A DNA stretch of 64,000 nucleotides. Origin: an uncultured Desulfobacter sp. GTDB lineage: Bacteria; Desulfobacterota; Desulfobacteria; Desulfobacterales; Desulfobacteraceae. The notes beneath the pieces are model-generated. The model was not told the DNA's origin. It saw nothing but the letters and a program-made list of their open reading frames with translations, and did no database searches. Positions within the stretch are counted from its first letter, which is position 1, and each line of letters begins with the position of its first letter. The DNA is taken from the NCBI RefSeq assembly GCF_963677125.1, contig NZ_OY781882.1:4238501-4302500 (forward strand). Direction: 5' to 3'. The translations under genes were made by a program, and so were the position numbers. Of this stretch, positions 50,770-59,414 are shown piece by piece.

Positions 50770-52176
50770 TCAGGGATTTATCCGCCTTTCAAGGATATCT
50801 TCCAACAAAGAAGCCACCAGCACTTCAAAAGACGGCGAATGTTTTTTGCCGGATGTTGCATTTTTTTTTCGGCAGGCTTTAAAGAACTCCATGCAGATCC
50901 GGTGCTGTTTTGTTGTCAACAGCGTTGATATACCAGCCTTTTCCCCCTTGGAGACAAGCTGGGATTCGTTTTCAGGGACATCCCGCCGACCATGGGCCCG
51001 CCGACTCATGTGGGTATAGTAGAGCAGTGCCCGGTCCAGAAGAATATATAAAAATTGAATATTTTCATTGGGACCCACCTGGACCCGGTCGCCGCTCAGG
51101 CCCGAGGCTATGCCGGCCAGACGCCGGATACCCACAAAGGCGGAGCCGGCACCCACGGCAGAGCCGATGGCTGTAAAAATCCCAAAGGTCAGTCCGGCTG
51201 CAGCCGTATCCAATACAGCGCCAAGGGTTCCCCCCAGCACAGCACCGGCGGTGGCGGCCTGGGCCCGGGTCAAACCCAGCATCTCCCAGGTTTGTTCTGA
51301 AAACAGGTCATGCCTGAGGATGGAACAGGCCGGCAATGGATAATCATAGAGGTGATGGCGGAACAGTGAACGGATGTGGCCAAACATTTTTTGTTCGATA
51401 TTTCGGATTTTTTCCTGGTATTCCCGGACAAGATCTTCTTTGAGCGTCACGGGATCCATGTCGGATTTCAGTCTGCGCGCCAAAGAAAAGCTCAACGCCT
51501 GTTCCATGCCGTGGACAATATAGGCACAGGCCATGCGGTTGCGTTTTTCCCACTCCATATTAAAGGCCTGAATTACACCTTCCATCAGCGGTTCAATATC
51601 TTGATCAATGGCTTTAAGGCTTTCCAGAAGGCGTATGCGCTCATAAAAATCGGCCTGGTTGGAATTAAAAACCCGGACCACGTTAAAAAATTTTCGAAAC
51701 TCTTCCTTCCACGCTGCAGTATTATCCCGGGTATCGGATTTCGCGTTGATAACAGCCATTCTGGGCCGGCCCGTGAGTCTCAGGATCTCCATTTCAGCCA
51801 GATCATCTTCCCTTATAGGCCGGGAACCGTCCACCACGTAAATAATGCCGGCCCCTTTGGCCACGGGAGTCAACAGTTCGCATTCGTCTGCAAAAAACGG
51901 GTCTTTTTCATGTTCGGCAATAAACCGATCCACCATGTCCGGCCCCGAATTTTTTTTGAACCAGGATAGCGTCTGCCGGGGTACCTGGAACCCCGGGGTA
52001 TCCACAAAACGAATAATCTCTTTTTCATCCATGGTCACGGAATAGGATTTGGAAACCCTTGTTTCACCCGGCACCGGGCTGACTTGGATACGGTCGTCCT
52101 CGGTCAGGGTGGACACCACCGAGGACTTGCCCTCGTTGGGGTGTCCCAGAACTGCAAATTCAGGTAATACCATCAT
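50770..52176 (-). CDS. GTPase with DUF3482 domain and membrane-inserting hairpin
   Basis: A 468-residue protein. GTPase motifs are G1 GHPNEGKSS near residue 10, G3 FVDTPGFQ, and G4-like NAKSD. The C-terminal half is the DUF3482 type, with a long Gly/Ala-rich hydrophobic stretch (AATAGAVLGGTLGAVLDTAA then GLTFGIFTAIGSAVGAGSAF) that resembles a membrane-inserting hairpin with glycine zippers. The ATG at 52176 overlaps the stop of the upstream DUF2868 gene (ATGA); a GTG 12 bases earlier is the alternative. The two genes are a recurrent pair of unknown role. A membrane-remodelling or transport task is only a guess from the hairpin. Confidence 0.82.
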   Translation of the reverse strand: MMVLPEFAVLGHPNEGKSSVVSTLTEDDRIQVSPVPGETRVSKSYSVTMDEKEIIRFVDTPGFQVPRQTLSWFKKNSGPDMVDRFIAEHEKDPFFADECELLTPVAKGAGIIYVVDGSRPIREDDLAEMEILRLTGRPRMAVINAKSDTRDNTAAWKEEFRKFFNVVRVFNSNQADFYERIRLLESLKAIDQDIEPLMEGVIQAFNMEWEKRNRMACAYIVHGMEQALSFSLARRLKSDMDPVTLKEDLVREYQEKIRNIEQKMFGHIRSLFRHHLYDYPLPACSILRHDLFSEQTWEMLGLTRAQAATAGAVLGGTLGAVLDTAAAGLTFGIFTAIGSAVGAGSAFVGIRRLAGIASGLSGDRVQVGPNENIQFLYILLDRALLYYTHMSRRAHGRRDVPENESQLVSKGEKAGISTLLTTKQHRICMEFFKACRKKNATSGKKHSPSFEVLVASLLEDILERRINP

Positions 52177-53948
52177 GGTGACACCCACCTTTCAATAACT
52201 ATCAAAGGATCGTTGAGCTGGTTTAAAGCACTTTTCCACACTTGAAAATTCACATCAGAAGGCGTCACATCTTTTTCTTTCTGTTCCATTGTCTGGATCA
52301 TGACAATCCATAGGGGGAAATCAGAAAAAGCCTCACGGATTTGAACAAAATAATAAAGCAGACCACGGATGGGCGGCTGCCAGACCTCCTGGAGAACAAT
52401 CAGAGGGCCCTGGCCCAAATCCTTGATCTTGGCCGTTATCTGCTCCTGGTCTTCATCAAAATCAAAATGGATACCAAGGGTTGCAGCAATATGGATACCA
52501 AACTGATACTCCAGGCCGGTTCGGATCTGTTCCATATCATTTTCCTCAAAACCCCTGGCCGATCCAAGTACAAGCGCACCTTGCGTATTCTTTTCCTTAC
52601 TGGGTTCAACCGATACAACCGGCGGCCGGGGGGGGGGTTCAGGTTTAGATTCTAGTTTAGGTTTGGCCTCTATTTTCGGTTTGGTCTCTGGTGCCGGTGC
52701 CGGTTTCGGTTTCGGGTTGGGCTTGGGCTTGGGTTCCGGCGCATGATCCGTCGTGTTTAAAATCACATCGGGTTGAGGTACAACAGCAGGTTTTTCTTCT
52801 TTTGCTTTCAAAGGGGTAGGTTCCGGTCTGGGTAAAGGCGCTCTGAATTCCGCCCGGGAGCCCCCGGTCTCTTTGATGTTCATACCCATGCGGGGGGTTC
52901 GCATCCGCATGAGCAGCCGCTGATACCCGGGTTTGGACAGGTCAAATCGTGCAAGGGTCAGCGTTTTGGCAGTATGGGCAAGGCTCACCAGAACAATTCG
53001 GGGAATAAGGGTATACACCAGCAGCCCCATACACAAAAACGGCCACCAGGCAGCCAGATGTTCGCTGGATAGCCCGGCAATGCCTTCCTTGAGTATAATT
53101 CGGCTGCCTTCTATTTGTTCAAGGCTCGGTACAAAAATATCAGGTAAGGCCCAGGACCAGGGCAATGCCATCCAGGCCACCAGGCGGTGCACACTCTCCC
53201 CGGAAGTCAGCAGCGTGGACTGCCAGCCAAAGGCCAGATCCGTAACCATAATTCTGAAAAACGTACCGCCAAGCACCCCGGTTGAAAATCCCAGCGCGCC
53301 CAGGGAGAGCACAATGAACACCGCCCAGAACAAAATACTCCGAAACGGACGGGTATCCAGATGCAGCAGATCACTGGTCTCTTTTGACAATTGAGGAAAA
53401 TGCTTTTGAACCGGCGCGGCCCATTTATGCAGCCGTCCCACGAATTTATCAATGAAAAGACGCATGGACATTTGGTGCAGCGCACCGACCCAACTTGACC
53501 CGGTCGGGCCTGAGCGATACTGATGGACCCCTACCAGTGCCGCAGCCAGACAAAGCAAGGCCGGAAACAGGATAAATACAGCGATAAACAGGGTCACATT
53601 CACCGGCCGATTGCCATGGTAAGCCAGAAACGAATATGCGCCCAGCCCCCCGGCTACCAGCCCACAGGCAAACACCCACTTGGCAATCCAGAGATAAAAA
53701 GATTCAAATAATTCACCAGGAAGCTTTGCGCCGGGGCCGCCGTTTCCGGTCTCTTGGGAAAACAACAGGCGGCGGTGTTCTATCCATCCGGCAATCAGTC
53801 CGGCATCATCCAGACGATCCCCATCTTTAATCTGCCGGAAAATCTTCCTGTCCCTGGATGCAATGGTTTTGGTATCGGCTTTTTCCGGATCCTCATCCAG
53901 ACCCAGGAGAAAATCGAGGTCAATAATATTTTTAAGAGACAAAATCAT
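52173..53948 (-). CDS. DUF2868 membrane protein
   Basis: A 591-residue protein starting MILSLKNIIDLDFLLGLDED; an open frame 90 bases upstream is rejected because the ATG at 53948 matches the family start. There are about four or five membrane segments between residues 90 and 390 (WIAKWVFACGLVAGGLGAYS, NVTLFIAVFILFPALLCLAA, SILFWAVFIVLSLGALGFST among them). A Pro/Lys/Glu-rich linker follows, then a soluble C-terminal domain of about 110 residues. Within the linker is a run of ten C in the coding strand (plus-strand G at 52628-52637), a possible slippage site. It is the partner of the DUF3482 GTPase, overlapping it by 4 bases. Confidence 0.82.
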   Translation of the reverse strand: MILSLKNIIDLDFLLGLDEDPEKADTKTIASRDRKIFRQIKDGDRLDDAGLIAGWIEHRRLLFSQETGNGGPGAKLPGELFESFYLWIAKWVFACGLVAGGLGAYSFLAYHGNRPVNVTLFIAVFILFPALLCLAAALVGVHQYRSGPTGSSWVGALHQMSMRLFIDKFVGRLHKWAAPVQKHFPQLSKETSDLLHLDTRPFRSILFWAVFIVLSLGALGFSTGVLGGTFFRIMVTDLAFGWQSTLLTSGESVHRLVAWMALPWSWALPDIFVPSLEQIEGSRIILKEGIAGLSSEHLAAWWPFLCMGLLVYTLIPRIVLVSLAHTAKTLTLARFDLSKPGYQRLLMRMRTPRMGMNIKETGGSRAEFRAPLPRPEPTPLKAKEEKPAVVPQPDVILNTTDHAPEPKPKPNPKPKPAPAPETKPKIEAKPKLESKPEPPPRPPVVSVEPSKEKNTQGALVLGSARGFEENDMEQIRTGLEYQFGIHIAATLGIHFDFDEDQEQITAKIKDLGQGPLIVLQEVWQPPIRGLLYYFVQIREAFSDFPLWIVMIQTMEQKEKDVTPSDVNFQVWKSALNQLNDPLIVIERWVSP

Positions 53949-54317
53949 GAATATTTTATATCTGCCTGCAGTTAAAATTTCCGGCCGCCTTGTACGCGAC
54001 AGCCTGTCGATACAATTTGTCGGTTTCCTAGCTGACAATAGTTCAACAACATCCCGACAGCGGCTCTACGCATAGAAAAATATCAGGCGGCTGATTACAA
54101 AGCAATTAAAAAAGCGTTTTTTGGATTTGGAACGGTTTTGATTATATTTGCATTGACTTTGTGTCAGCCGATACATTGAAAATTTATTTTCCTGTCACTT
54201 TTGTGTATAGTGATCTATTCACACATGACAGGCTGCGTGCGTGGTGGCCATGATATATATAATATTTGAATTTATTACTAATCACATCGGCTTAGGGACG
54301 TCGGTAATCGCCTTGAC
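53949..54317. other. Divergent intergenic region between DUF2868 and hybrid kinase genes
   Basis: About 370 bases. No gene is supported. AT-rich parts around 54170-54215 (TATAGT) and 54250-54275 could hold the kinase promoter, but no paired -35 box is convincing. No sigma-54 site was seen. Confidence 0.4.
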
Positions 54318-57020
54318 ATGAAAACCTACACCAAAATTTTGCTTCCGACTCTCCCTCTGATTTGTTTTTTTTTGGCGGCAACCATTGCGATCACTTATCA
54401 TTTTTCGCGGATTGCCCTCCTTGATCTTGGGGATGCCTGGCTTTCTTCCCGACTGAATATGGCCTTGGAAATTACCCGGGAGCAAGAACAAATTCTTCAT
54501 GATTACGGCCTGGAAAGCATTCCTGAAAGCATTGCCAAGGCAAAACAGGACACAACAGCCCGGATCAGTAACATTACCATTGGAAATCAAGGCTTTCTTT
54601 TTATAATAGATCACAGTGGGACCGTGATTTATCATCCCAATAAATACCTTAATGATACGGATCTGGCCCGGGAAAAATGGTTCTCTTCTTTAACGGATAA
54701 AGGAGGCAGAAAAATTATCGATTTTTCAGGCCAGCGTCTCCTTGTGCGATTTGGGTCTTTTGCGCCTTGGCAATGGTATGTTCTGGCGGCGGACCCCACG
54801 GACGAACTGTACGGTACCATCAACCGGATGCAGCCTTATCTGTATGGACTGTTTCTTGGGATTGCCGTTATTATTTCTCTGGCTTTGATGTTTTTTACTG
54901 CGCGCCTGACCCGCCCCCTCAAAGAGCTTCTTTTGGGGACCCAGGCTTTTGGCAAAGGGCATCTTGATACCAGAATCAATATTCAGTCCGACGATGAATT
55001 CGGTCTTCTGGCAAAAGAGTTTAACCGGATGGCATTCAGACTCCAGGATAGTCTATACGCATTAAAACAGAATGAAGAGCATTTCAGGGCGTTGATTGAA
55101 AATGCCAACGATATGATCTGGATTCTTGACCGGGACGGCATGTTCCGTTATGTCAGCCCGTCTACATACCGGATTCTTGGATATCAGCCTAAGGCACTTA
55201 TCGATCGTTGTGTCCAGGATTTTTTACATCCCCAGGAAAAAGAGGAATTCGCCGAAAGATTTTCACTCAGGGTGGCCTCTTTGATTCAGGCGCATCCAAC
55301 AGACATACGGTTCCGGCACGAGGCCGATTACTGGTGTATTCTTGAATGCATTTCCAAAAATCTCATGGATCATCCTACCATTAAAGGGATGGTTTTTAAT
55401 TTAAGGGATATCACCAAACGCAAACAGGCGGAACAGGCCTTGCAACGGTATCACCAGGAGCTGGAAAACCGGGTAGCGGAACGCACCCAAGATCTTCAGG
55501 CCGCCAACAAAGCCTTGAATAACGAAATCCAGATCCGCAGGCAAAAAGAAAAGGAGCTGGAAAGGGCAAGTCGGGTGAAGAGTGAATTTTTGGCCAATGT
55601 GAGTCATGAAATCCGAACACCTTTGAATGCAATTCTTGGTTTCAGCGAACTTTTGAAAACAATGATCACTGAAGATCAGCAGTTAGGATACCTTTCAGCC
55701 ATCAATACAGCCGGAAAAAACCTTTCGGACTTGATCAACGATATTCTTAACCTGGCCAAAATGGAGGCCGGCAAACTGGAAATTAACCGGAAGCCAATTA
55801 TCTTAAGGTCTCTGTTTAATGAAATTTACCGGATGTTCAAAATAAAATTGAAAACTAAAAATTTGGATTTTTTTATTGAACTGCCGGAAAATGATACTAT
55901 CGCCTTATCCCTGGATGAAATGCGTTTGCGCCAAGTCCTTATCAATTTAGTTGGAAATGCTTTAAAATTCACTGAATTCGGCACGATTTCCCTTAAGGCA
56001 CAAATCCGCACAAATCCCAAAAATGGGGGAATCTCTTCGGATCTTATTATCCAGGTGACAGACACGGGCATTGGGATTTGCGAAACCCAGCAGGATAAAA
56101 TATTTGAGGCGTTTGAACAGGCATCGGCTGGAACCAGCCGGAAATTCGGTGGTACCGGACTGGGACTGGCCATCTGCAAACAGCTTGTAGAGCTTATGGG
56201 CGGAACACTTTCCGTATCCAGCAAGCCGGATCAAGGCAGTACATTTACCATTTTTTTGCCCGGTGTTAAACAATATCACACACACAGTTCCCCACCCTCC
56301 GATGCAAGCAAATCAGCCTGGGCCAGTATGGCGTTTGCCAAAGATCGTGTTCTTATTGTGGATGACCAGCGGGATATCCGGTTTATGCTCAGAGAAGTGC
56401 TGGAGAAAATCAATCTGGAAGTCATTGAAGCCGCAGACGGTTTTCAGGCTATTGAATATGCCAAAGCCCAGAAACTTGACTTGATATTTATTGATTTGAA
56501 AATGCCTGAAATCGACGGCGTAGAAACCGCCGCACGGTTGAAAGCAGACCCCGAGGTTGCTCATATTCCCATATGCCTTATGACTGCGGGTATGACACTC
56601 TGGTCCCAAGAGGAACTTGAATCCCGGGGATTTGCCTGTGCCATTGTTAAGCCCATTGCCATAGACAGCCTCATGGCCGTCTTGACACGGTTTATCAGCC
56701 CTGCACCCGATGCAGAGCAAGATTCTGCCCGGTTTAGTTGGCTGGACTCTCTGGATAATGAGAGGCTATCCGACGATTTTTTGGACACATTGCACAAGGA
56801 TATTATTCCCTATATCCCACAGGCCCAGGAGGCAATGAAAATATCCGATATCCAGCGGTTTGCTGTAAGGATTACCGAAATCGGAAAAGTTTTTAAAGTC
56901 GAGGCGTTTAAAACATTTGGAAAAGAACTGTCCCAGTTATCTAAAACATTTGATATTGAAAAGATTCAGGCTTGTCTTGAATATTTTACCCAGACCATCA
57001 ACCGGCTGGGCGGTGTTTGA
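54318..57020 (+). CDS. Hybrid sensor histidine kinase with receiver and C-terminal helical domain
   Basis: A 900-residue inner-membrane sensor. Membrane segments at about 7-29 and 173-194 enclose a Cache domain (GNQGFLFIIDHSGTVIYHPN, APWQWYVLAADPTDE). HAMP (RLTRPLKELLLGTQAF), PAS (about 258-370, ending FNLRDITKRKQAE) and a coiled coil lead to HisKA with the phospho-acceptor His in FLANVSHEIRTPLNAILG and HATPase_c (N-box LINLVGNALKFTEFG, G-boxes DTGIGI and GGTGLGLAICKQLVELMGG). A receiver follows (VLIVDDQRDIRFML, Asp in DLIFIDLKMPEIDG). The last ~110 residues are helical and resemble a phosphotransfer-like tail but lack a clear Hpt His motif. No response-regulator gene is adjacent. Confidence 0.92.
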   Translation: MKTYTKILLPTLPLICFFLAATIAITYHFSRIALLDLGDAWLSSRLNMALEITREQEQILHDYGLESIPESIAKAKQDTTARISNITIGNQGFLFIIDHSGTVIYHPNKYLNDTDLAREKWFSSLTDKGGRKIIDFSGQRLLVRFGSFAPWQWYVLAADPTDELYGTINRMQPYLYGLFLGIAVIISLALMFFTARLTRPLKELLLGTQAFGKGHLDTRINIQSDDEFGLLAKEFNRMAFRLQDSLYALKQNEEHFRALIENANDMIWILDRDGMFRYVSPSTYRILGYQPKALIDRCVQDFLHPQEKEEFAERFSLRVASLIQAHPTDIRFRHEADYWCILECISKNLMDHPTIKGMVFNLRDITKRKQAEQALQRYHQELENRVAERTQDLQAANKALNNEIQIRRQKEKELERASRVKSEFLANVSHEIRTPLNAILGFSELLKTMITEDQQLGYLSAINTAGKNLSDLINDILNLAKMEAGKLEINRKPIILRSLFNEIYRMFKIKLKTKNLDFFIELPENDTIALSLDEMRLRQVLINLVGNALKFTEFGTISLKAQIRTNPKNGGISSDLIIQVTDTGIGICETQQDKIFEAFEQASAGTSRKFGGTGLGLAICKQLVELMGGTLSVSSKPDQGSTFTIFLPGVKQYHTHSSPPSDASKSAWASMAFAKDRVLIVDDQRDIRFMLREVLEKINLEVIEAADGFQAIEYAKAQKLDLIFIDLKMPEIDGVETAARLKADPEVAHIPICLMTAGMTLWSQEELESRGFACAIVKPIAIDSLMAVLTRFISPAPDAEQDSARFSWLDSLDNERLSDDFLDTLHKDIIPYIPQAQEAMKISDIQRFAVRITEIGKVFKVEAFKTFGKELSQLSKTFDIEKIQACLEYFTQTINRLGGV

Positions 57021-57021
57021 A

Positions 57022-57129
57022 CGCAAAGTCCCCCATCTGCGGCGTTGCAAAAAAATATGTAATCCTCACAACCATTAGGTTGCTCCGGTTACAAATTTTT
57101 CTGCGCCTTGCATATGGGCAACTTTGCGT
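57022..57129. repeat. Palindromic intergenic repeat, copy 3 (long form)
   Basis: Outer arms 57022-57049 and 57102-57129 are inverted repeats (ACGCAAAGTYSCCCAT core), and the inner sequence also pairs (TGTAATCC with GGTTACAAAT), so nearly the whole 108 bases can fold. It lies directly between the convergent kinase and acyltransferase genes and may double as their terminator. Related copies are at 2118-2172 and 18447-18573. Confidence 0.75.
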
Positions 57130-57154
57130 CCAAACACAAGTTTATGTTTAAGCG

Positions 57155-57874
57155 CTAGTTCCGGGTAGGGGCGATAAGGCTGCGAATCCATCCGAAAAAC
57201 GTATTTCCTTCCAAGCAGTCCTTTTCAGCCGTTTCAAGCACCTTTGTCATTTTTTCCGTATCGCTGTACCGGTCTTTGCGGGTTATGATTTTCCGGTCAG
57301 GATTAAGTTTCCGGATGACCCTGGCCGGATTGCCTGCAGCCACGGCATTGGCAGGGATGTCGCAGGTGACAACAGCGCCTGCCCCAATGATGGTATTTTT
57401 TCCAATGGTTACGCCTTTGCAAACAATGGCGGAATCTCCGATCCATACATTTTCTTCAAGCACCACCCTTGATTGGGTATCAGGGGGCAACGATCTGTCA
57501 TAAATACCGTGCCAGTCTGAATCCGTAATGTAACTATGGCTGGCCAGCATGCAGGAGTCTGCAATACAAATGGAATTGGCCGCTGAAATCCGTACACCAG
57601 GAGAGATAAGCACATGGTCCCCGATACGGATACCGTCAATGTTTTTTTTCTCGGACCACACCGTCAGCCGGGTTCTTTTGTCCGGACAGCCCAAAAGGGT
57701 GGCATGACTGCCGATGGAGATGGGGCTGCCGAACAATTCAATATACCAGGGTTTAATGATGTAAGGGTGGGGACCTAAAGCGCTAAGCTGGGGGACAAGA
57801 TAACGGCGAACATAAAAATTTTGAAACCGGTACCAGGCCTGTTTAATATAGTATGGTCGTTTATCCCGAATCAT
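57155..57874 (-). CDS. Left-handed beta-helix acyltransferase
   Basis: A 239-residue hexapeptide-repeat transferase. Isoleucine/valine-led hexapeptide turns run through IGSHATLLGCP, IRIGDHVLISPGVRISAANS, WIGDSAIVCKGVTIGKNTII and GAGAVVTCDIPANAVAAGNP, the classical acyl-CoA-binding end. An SDWHG segment supplies a likely catalytic His. The first 60 residues are basic and aromatic. It probably transfers acetyl (or another acyl) to a sugar. It starts 2 bases after the upstream barrel protein, so they are one transcript and may work on the same glycan. Confidence 0.82.
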   Translation of the reverse strand: MIRDKRPYYIKQAWYRFQNFYVRRYLVPQLSALGPHPYIIKPWYIELFGSPISIGSHATLLGCPDKRTRLTVWSEKKNIDGIRIGDHVLISPGVRISAANSICIADSCMLASHSYITDSDWHGIYDRSLPPDTQSRVVLEENVWIGDSAIVCKGVTIGKNTIIGAGAVVTCDIPANAVAAGNPARVIRKLNPDRKIITRKDRYSDTEKMTKVLETAEKDCLEGNTFFGWIRSLIAPTRN

Positions 57875-57876
57875 TG

Positions 57877-58917
57877 TTAAAATTTAAACGTACAGCCGTC
57901 CCAGGCATCATGATCAAACAACCGTCCCGCGGGCGTCAGGCCGTACAGGGCATCGGCGGCCATCAAAACCACGGCATTGGTCCAGGAGATTTTGTCTTCG
58001 GGCCAGACCACCATGTCCGGATAGGTGTAGCCGCACCAGAATGTTTGATCCTCAAATACCCGGTTGTGAATCCAGGAAAAAACAATCCTTGCCATTTGTC
58101 GACGCCCCATGGCGTGAAGTGCAAGCACCAGTTCCGAGGTTTCGGCAATGGTCACCCAGGGCTGATCGGATACACAGCGGCATCCCTGGCCCTCAATGAC
58201 ATATTTATGCCAGTATCTGTCCATACGTGCCTTTGCCCGGTTTCCCTGCAACGCCCCTGATAGTATCGGGTAAAACCAGTACATTGAAAATCTGGACTTG
58301 GACACGTTATATGATACAATATTCTCCCTAATGGATTTGCCAAGCTTTTCAAAGGCAATCTGCCATTTTGGACGGTCTCGGTCCAGGATTTGGGCAATGG
58401 CCAAGGCACATTTCAGGCTCATGAATATGGATGATGAGCCGGATAAAAGAGACATGGGGTCAACTTTTCCTTGGGGGCTTTTTGCCCAGTAAATTTCTCC
58501 GGTAACCGCCTGGAGGTCTAAGGCATATTCAACGCCTTTTGTCATAATTAACCAGAATTTTTCAAGATCACCCTTGTCCCTTTTTATCAAAAATTGATGA
58601 AACAACCCAACGGCCAGATAACAAGCCATGTGGCTTTCAATGGTCCGGTCCTCGGGGACTGAATCCACATAGGATGAATACCAGGATCCGTTTTCATTCT
58701 GGTGATGGGCCAGCCAGTCCAGGGCGGCCATTGCCTGGTCATGAAAACCGCCGATATTCAGCCCCATGACAGACTCCACAAGATCCCAGGGATCGGTTTT
58801 TCCGCCGGTATGCCAGGGGATGTCTCCATTCTCCCTTTGAAGACCGGCAATCATACGAGCAACTGAGCTGGGGTTCAGAGGCGAATTTGGATGCAGCTTT
58901 GCATTTATCGGGTGCAT
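57877..58917 (-). CDS. Alpha/alpha-barrel (prenyltransferase-like) protein, unknown function
   Basis: A 346-residue mostly helical protein. Repeating segments such as GLQRENGDIPWHTGGKTDPW, HHQNENGSWYSSYVDS and KAPQ-free ones later (QPWVTIAETSELVLALHAMG) resemble the QW-type repeats of alpha/alpha-barrel proteins (squalene cyclase/prenyltransferase fold), but no catalytic DxDD or zinc motif is seen, so it may be a glycan-active or binding barrel. The ATG at 58917 is preferred to the frame start 63 bases upstream, which would run through repeat motif C. AGAGAG precedes it. Its partner is the acyltransferase 2 bases downstream. Confidence 0.6.
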   Translation of the reverse strand: MHPINAKLHPNSPLNPSSVARMIAGLQRENGDIPWHTGGKTDPWDLVESVMGLNIGGFHDQAMAALDWLAHHQNENGSWYSSYVDSVPEDRTIESHMACYLAVGLFHQFLIKRDKGDLEKFWLIMTKGVEYALDLQAVTGEIYWAKSPQGKVDPMSLLSGSSSIFMSLKCALAIAQILDRDRPKWQIAFEKLGKSIRENIVSYNVSKSRFSMYWFYPILSGALQGNRAKARMDRYWHKYVIEGQGCRCVSDQPWVTIAETSELVLALHAMGRRQMARIVFSWIHNRVFEDQTFWCGYTYPDMVVWPEDKISWTNAVVLMAADALYGLTPAGRLFDHDAWDGCTFKF

Positions 58918-58933
58918 GGACTCTCTTAAAAAT

Positions 58934-58963
58934 AATAATGACCATGGTCGACCTGGTCTTTTA
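58934..58963 (+). repeat. 32-base intergenic motif, copy C (degenerate)
   Basis: AATAATGACCATGGTCGACC then TGGTCT; one base shorter than copies A, B and D and less conserved. It is 16 bases upstream of the minus-strand barrel gene. Confidence 0.4.
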
Positions 58964-58980
58964 CCCAGGGGGTGCCACAA

Positions 58981-59260
58981 TTAATCATGAAAAAAACGAA
59001 TCGATAAATCCGATTTGTTCATTTAAAAATCCTTTGTAAAAACAGGGTTAAAGTATCAAACTCATATCTGTTTTACAAGCTGATTCATTATATATTCATG
59101 AATGATAATTCATAAAATGGATTGTTGGATTCCTTTGGGAGGGAATCATCAAATATCCCATATGCGTTATCCATAACAATTTGAAATAAAAGACTGTTTT
59201 TGTTGTGTTTTCTAAAACGTTTAAAAAATGTTTTTTCTTGACAATTTATTTCCATTCATG
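58981..59260. other. AT-rich intergenic region upstream of the fadN-like gene
   Basis: About 280 bases without a gene. It contains a 16-base palindrome at 59098-59113 (ATGAAT, GATA, ATTCAT) and a TTGACA at 59238-59243 that has no good -10 partner at 17 bases. Confidence 0.4.
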
Positions 59261-59277
59261 TTCACATATGATGTGAA
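59261..59277. promoter_or_regulatory. Perfect palindrome, candidate operator of the beta-oxidation genes
   Basis: TTCACAT and ATGTGAA separated by ATG, just downstream of a TTGACA and covering a TATGAT, so a bound protein would block the likely promoter. It fits a TetR- or GntR-type repressor of fatty-acid degradation, but the regulator is not in the window. Confidence 0.55.
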
Positions 59278-59297
59278 TACACTGAATATTCCTTCAG

Positions 59298-59329
59298 AAT
59301 GACAGTCCTGGGCAGACCTGGTCTGTCAA
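59298..59329 (+). repeat. 32-base intergenic motif, copy D
   Basis: Starts AATGACAGTCCTGGG, continues CAGACCTGGTCTGTCAA; matches copy B at 25 of 32 positions. It contains the odd palindrome CAGACC-T-GGTCTG. It is 85 bases upstream of the fadN-like start, probably in the 5' leader. Confidence 0.6.
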
Positions 59330-59414
59330 CACCCAGGCGTAACCCACAACAACGTATTGGAATTATAATATAGATTGATTTTTATTGTTTATACCCCAAC
59401 TTGAGGAGAAAATC

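Noticed and set aside
59166..59176. DnaA-box-like TTATCCATA in the fadN upstream region
   Set aside because: A single near-match; expected by chance in AT-rich sequence.
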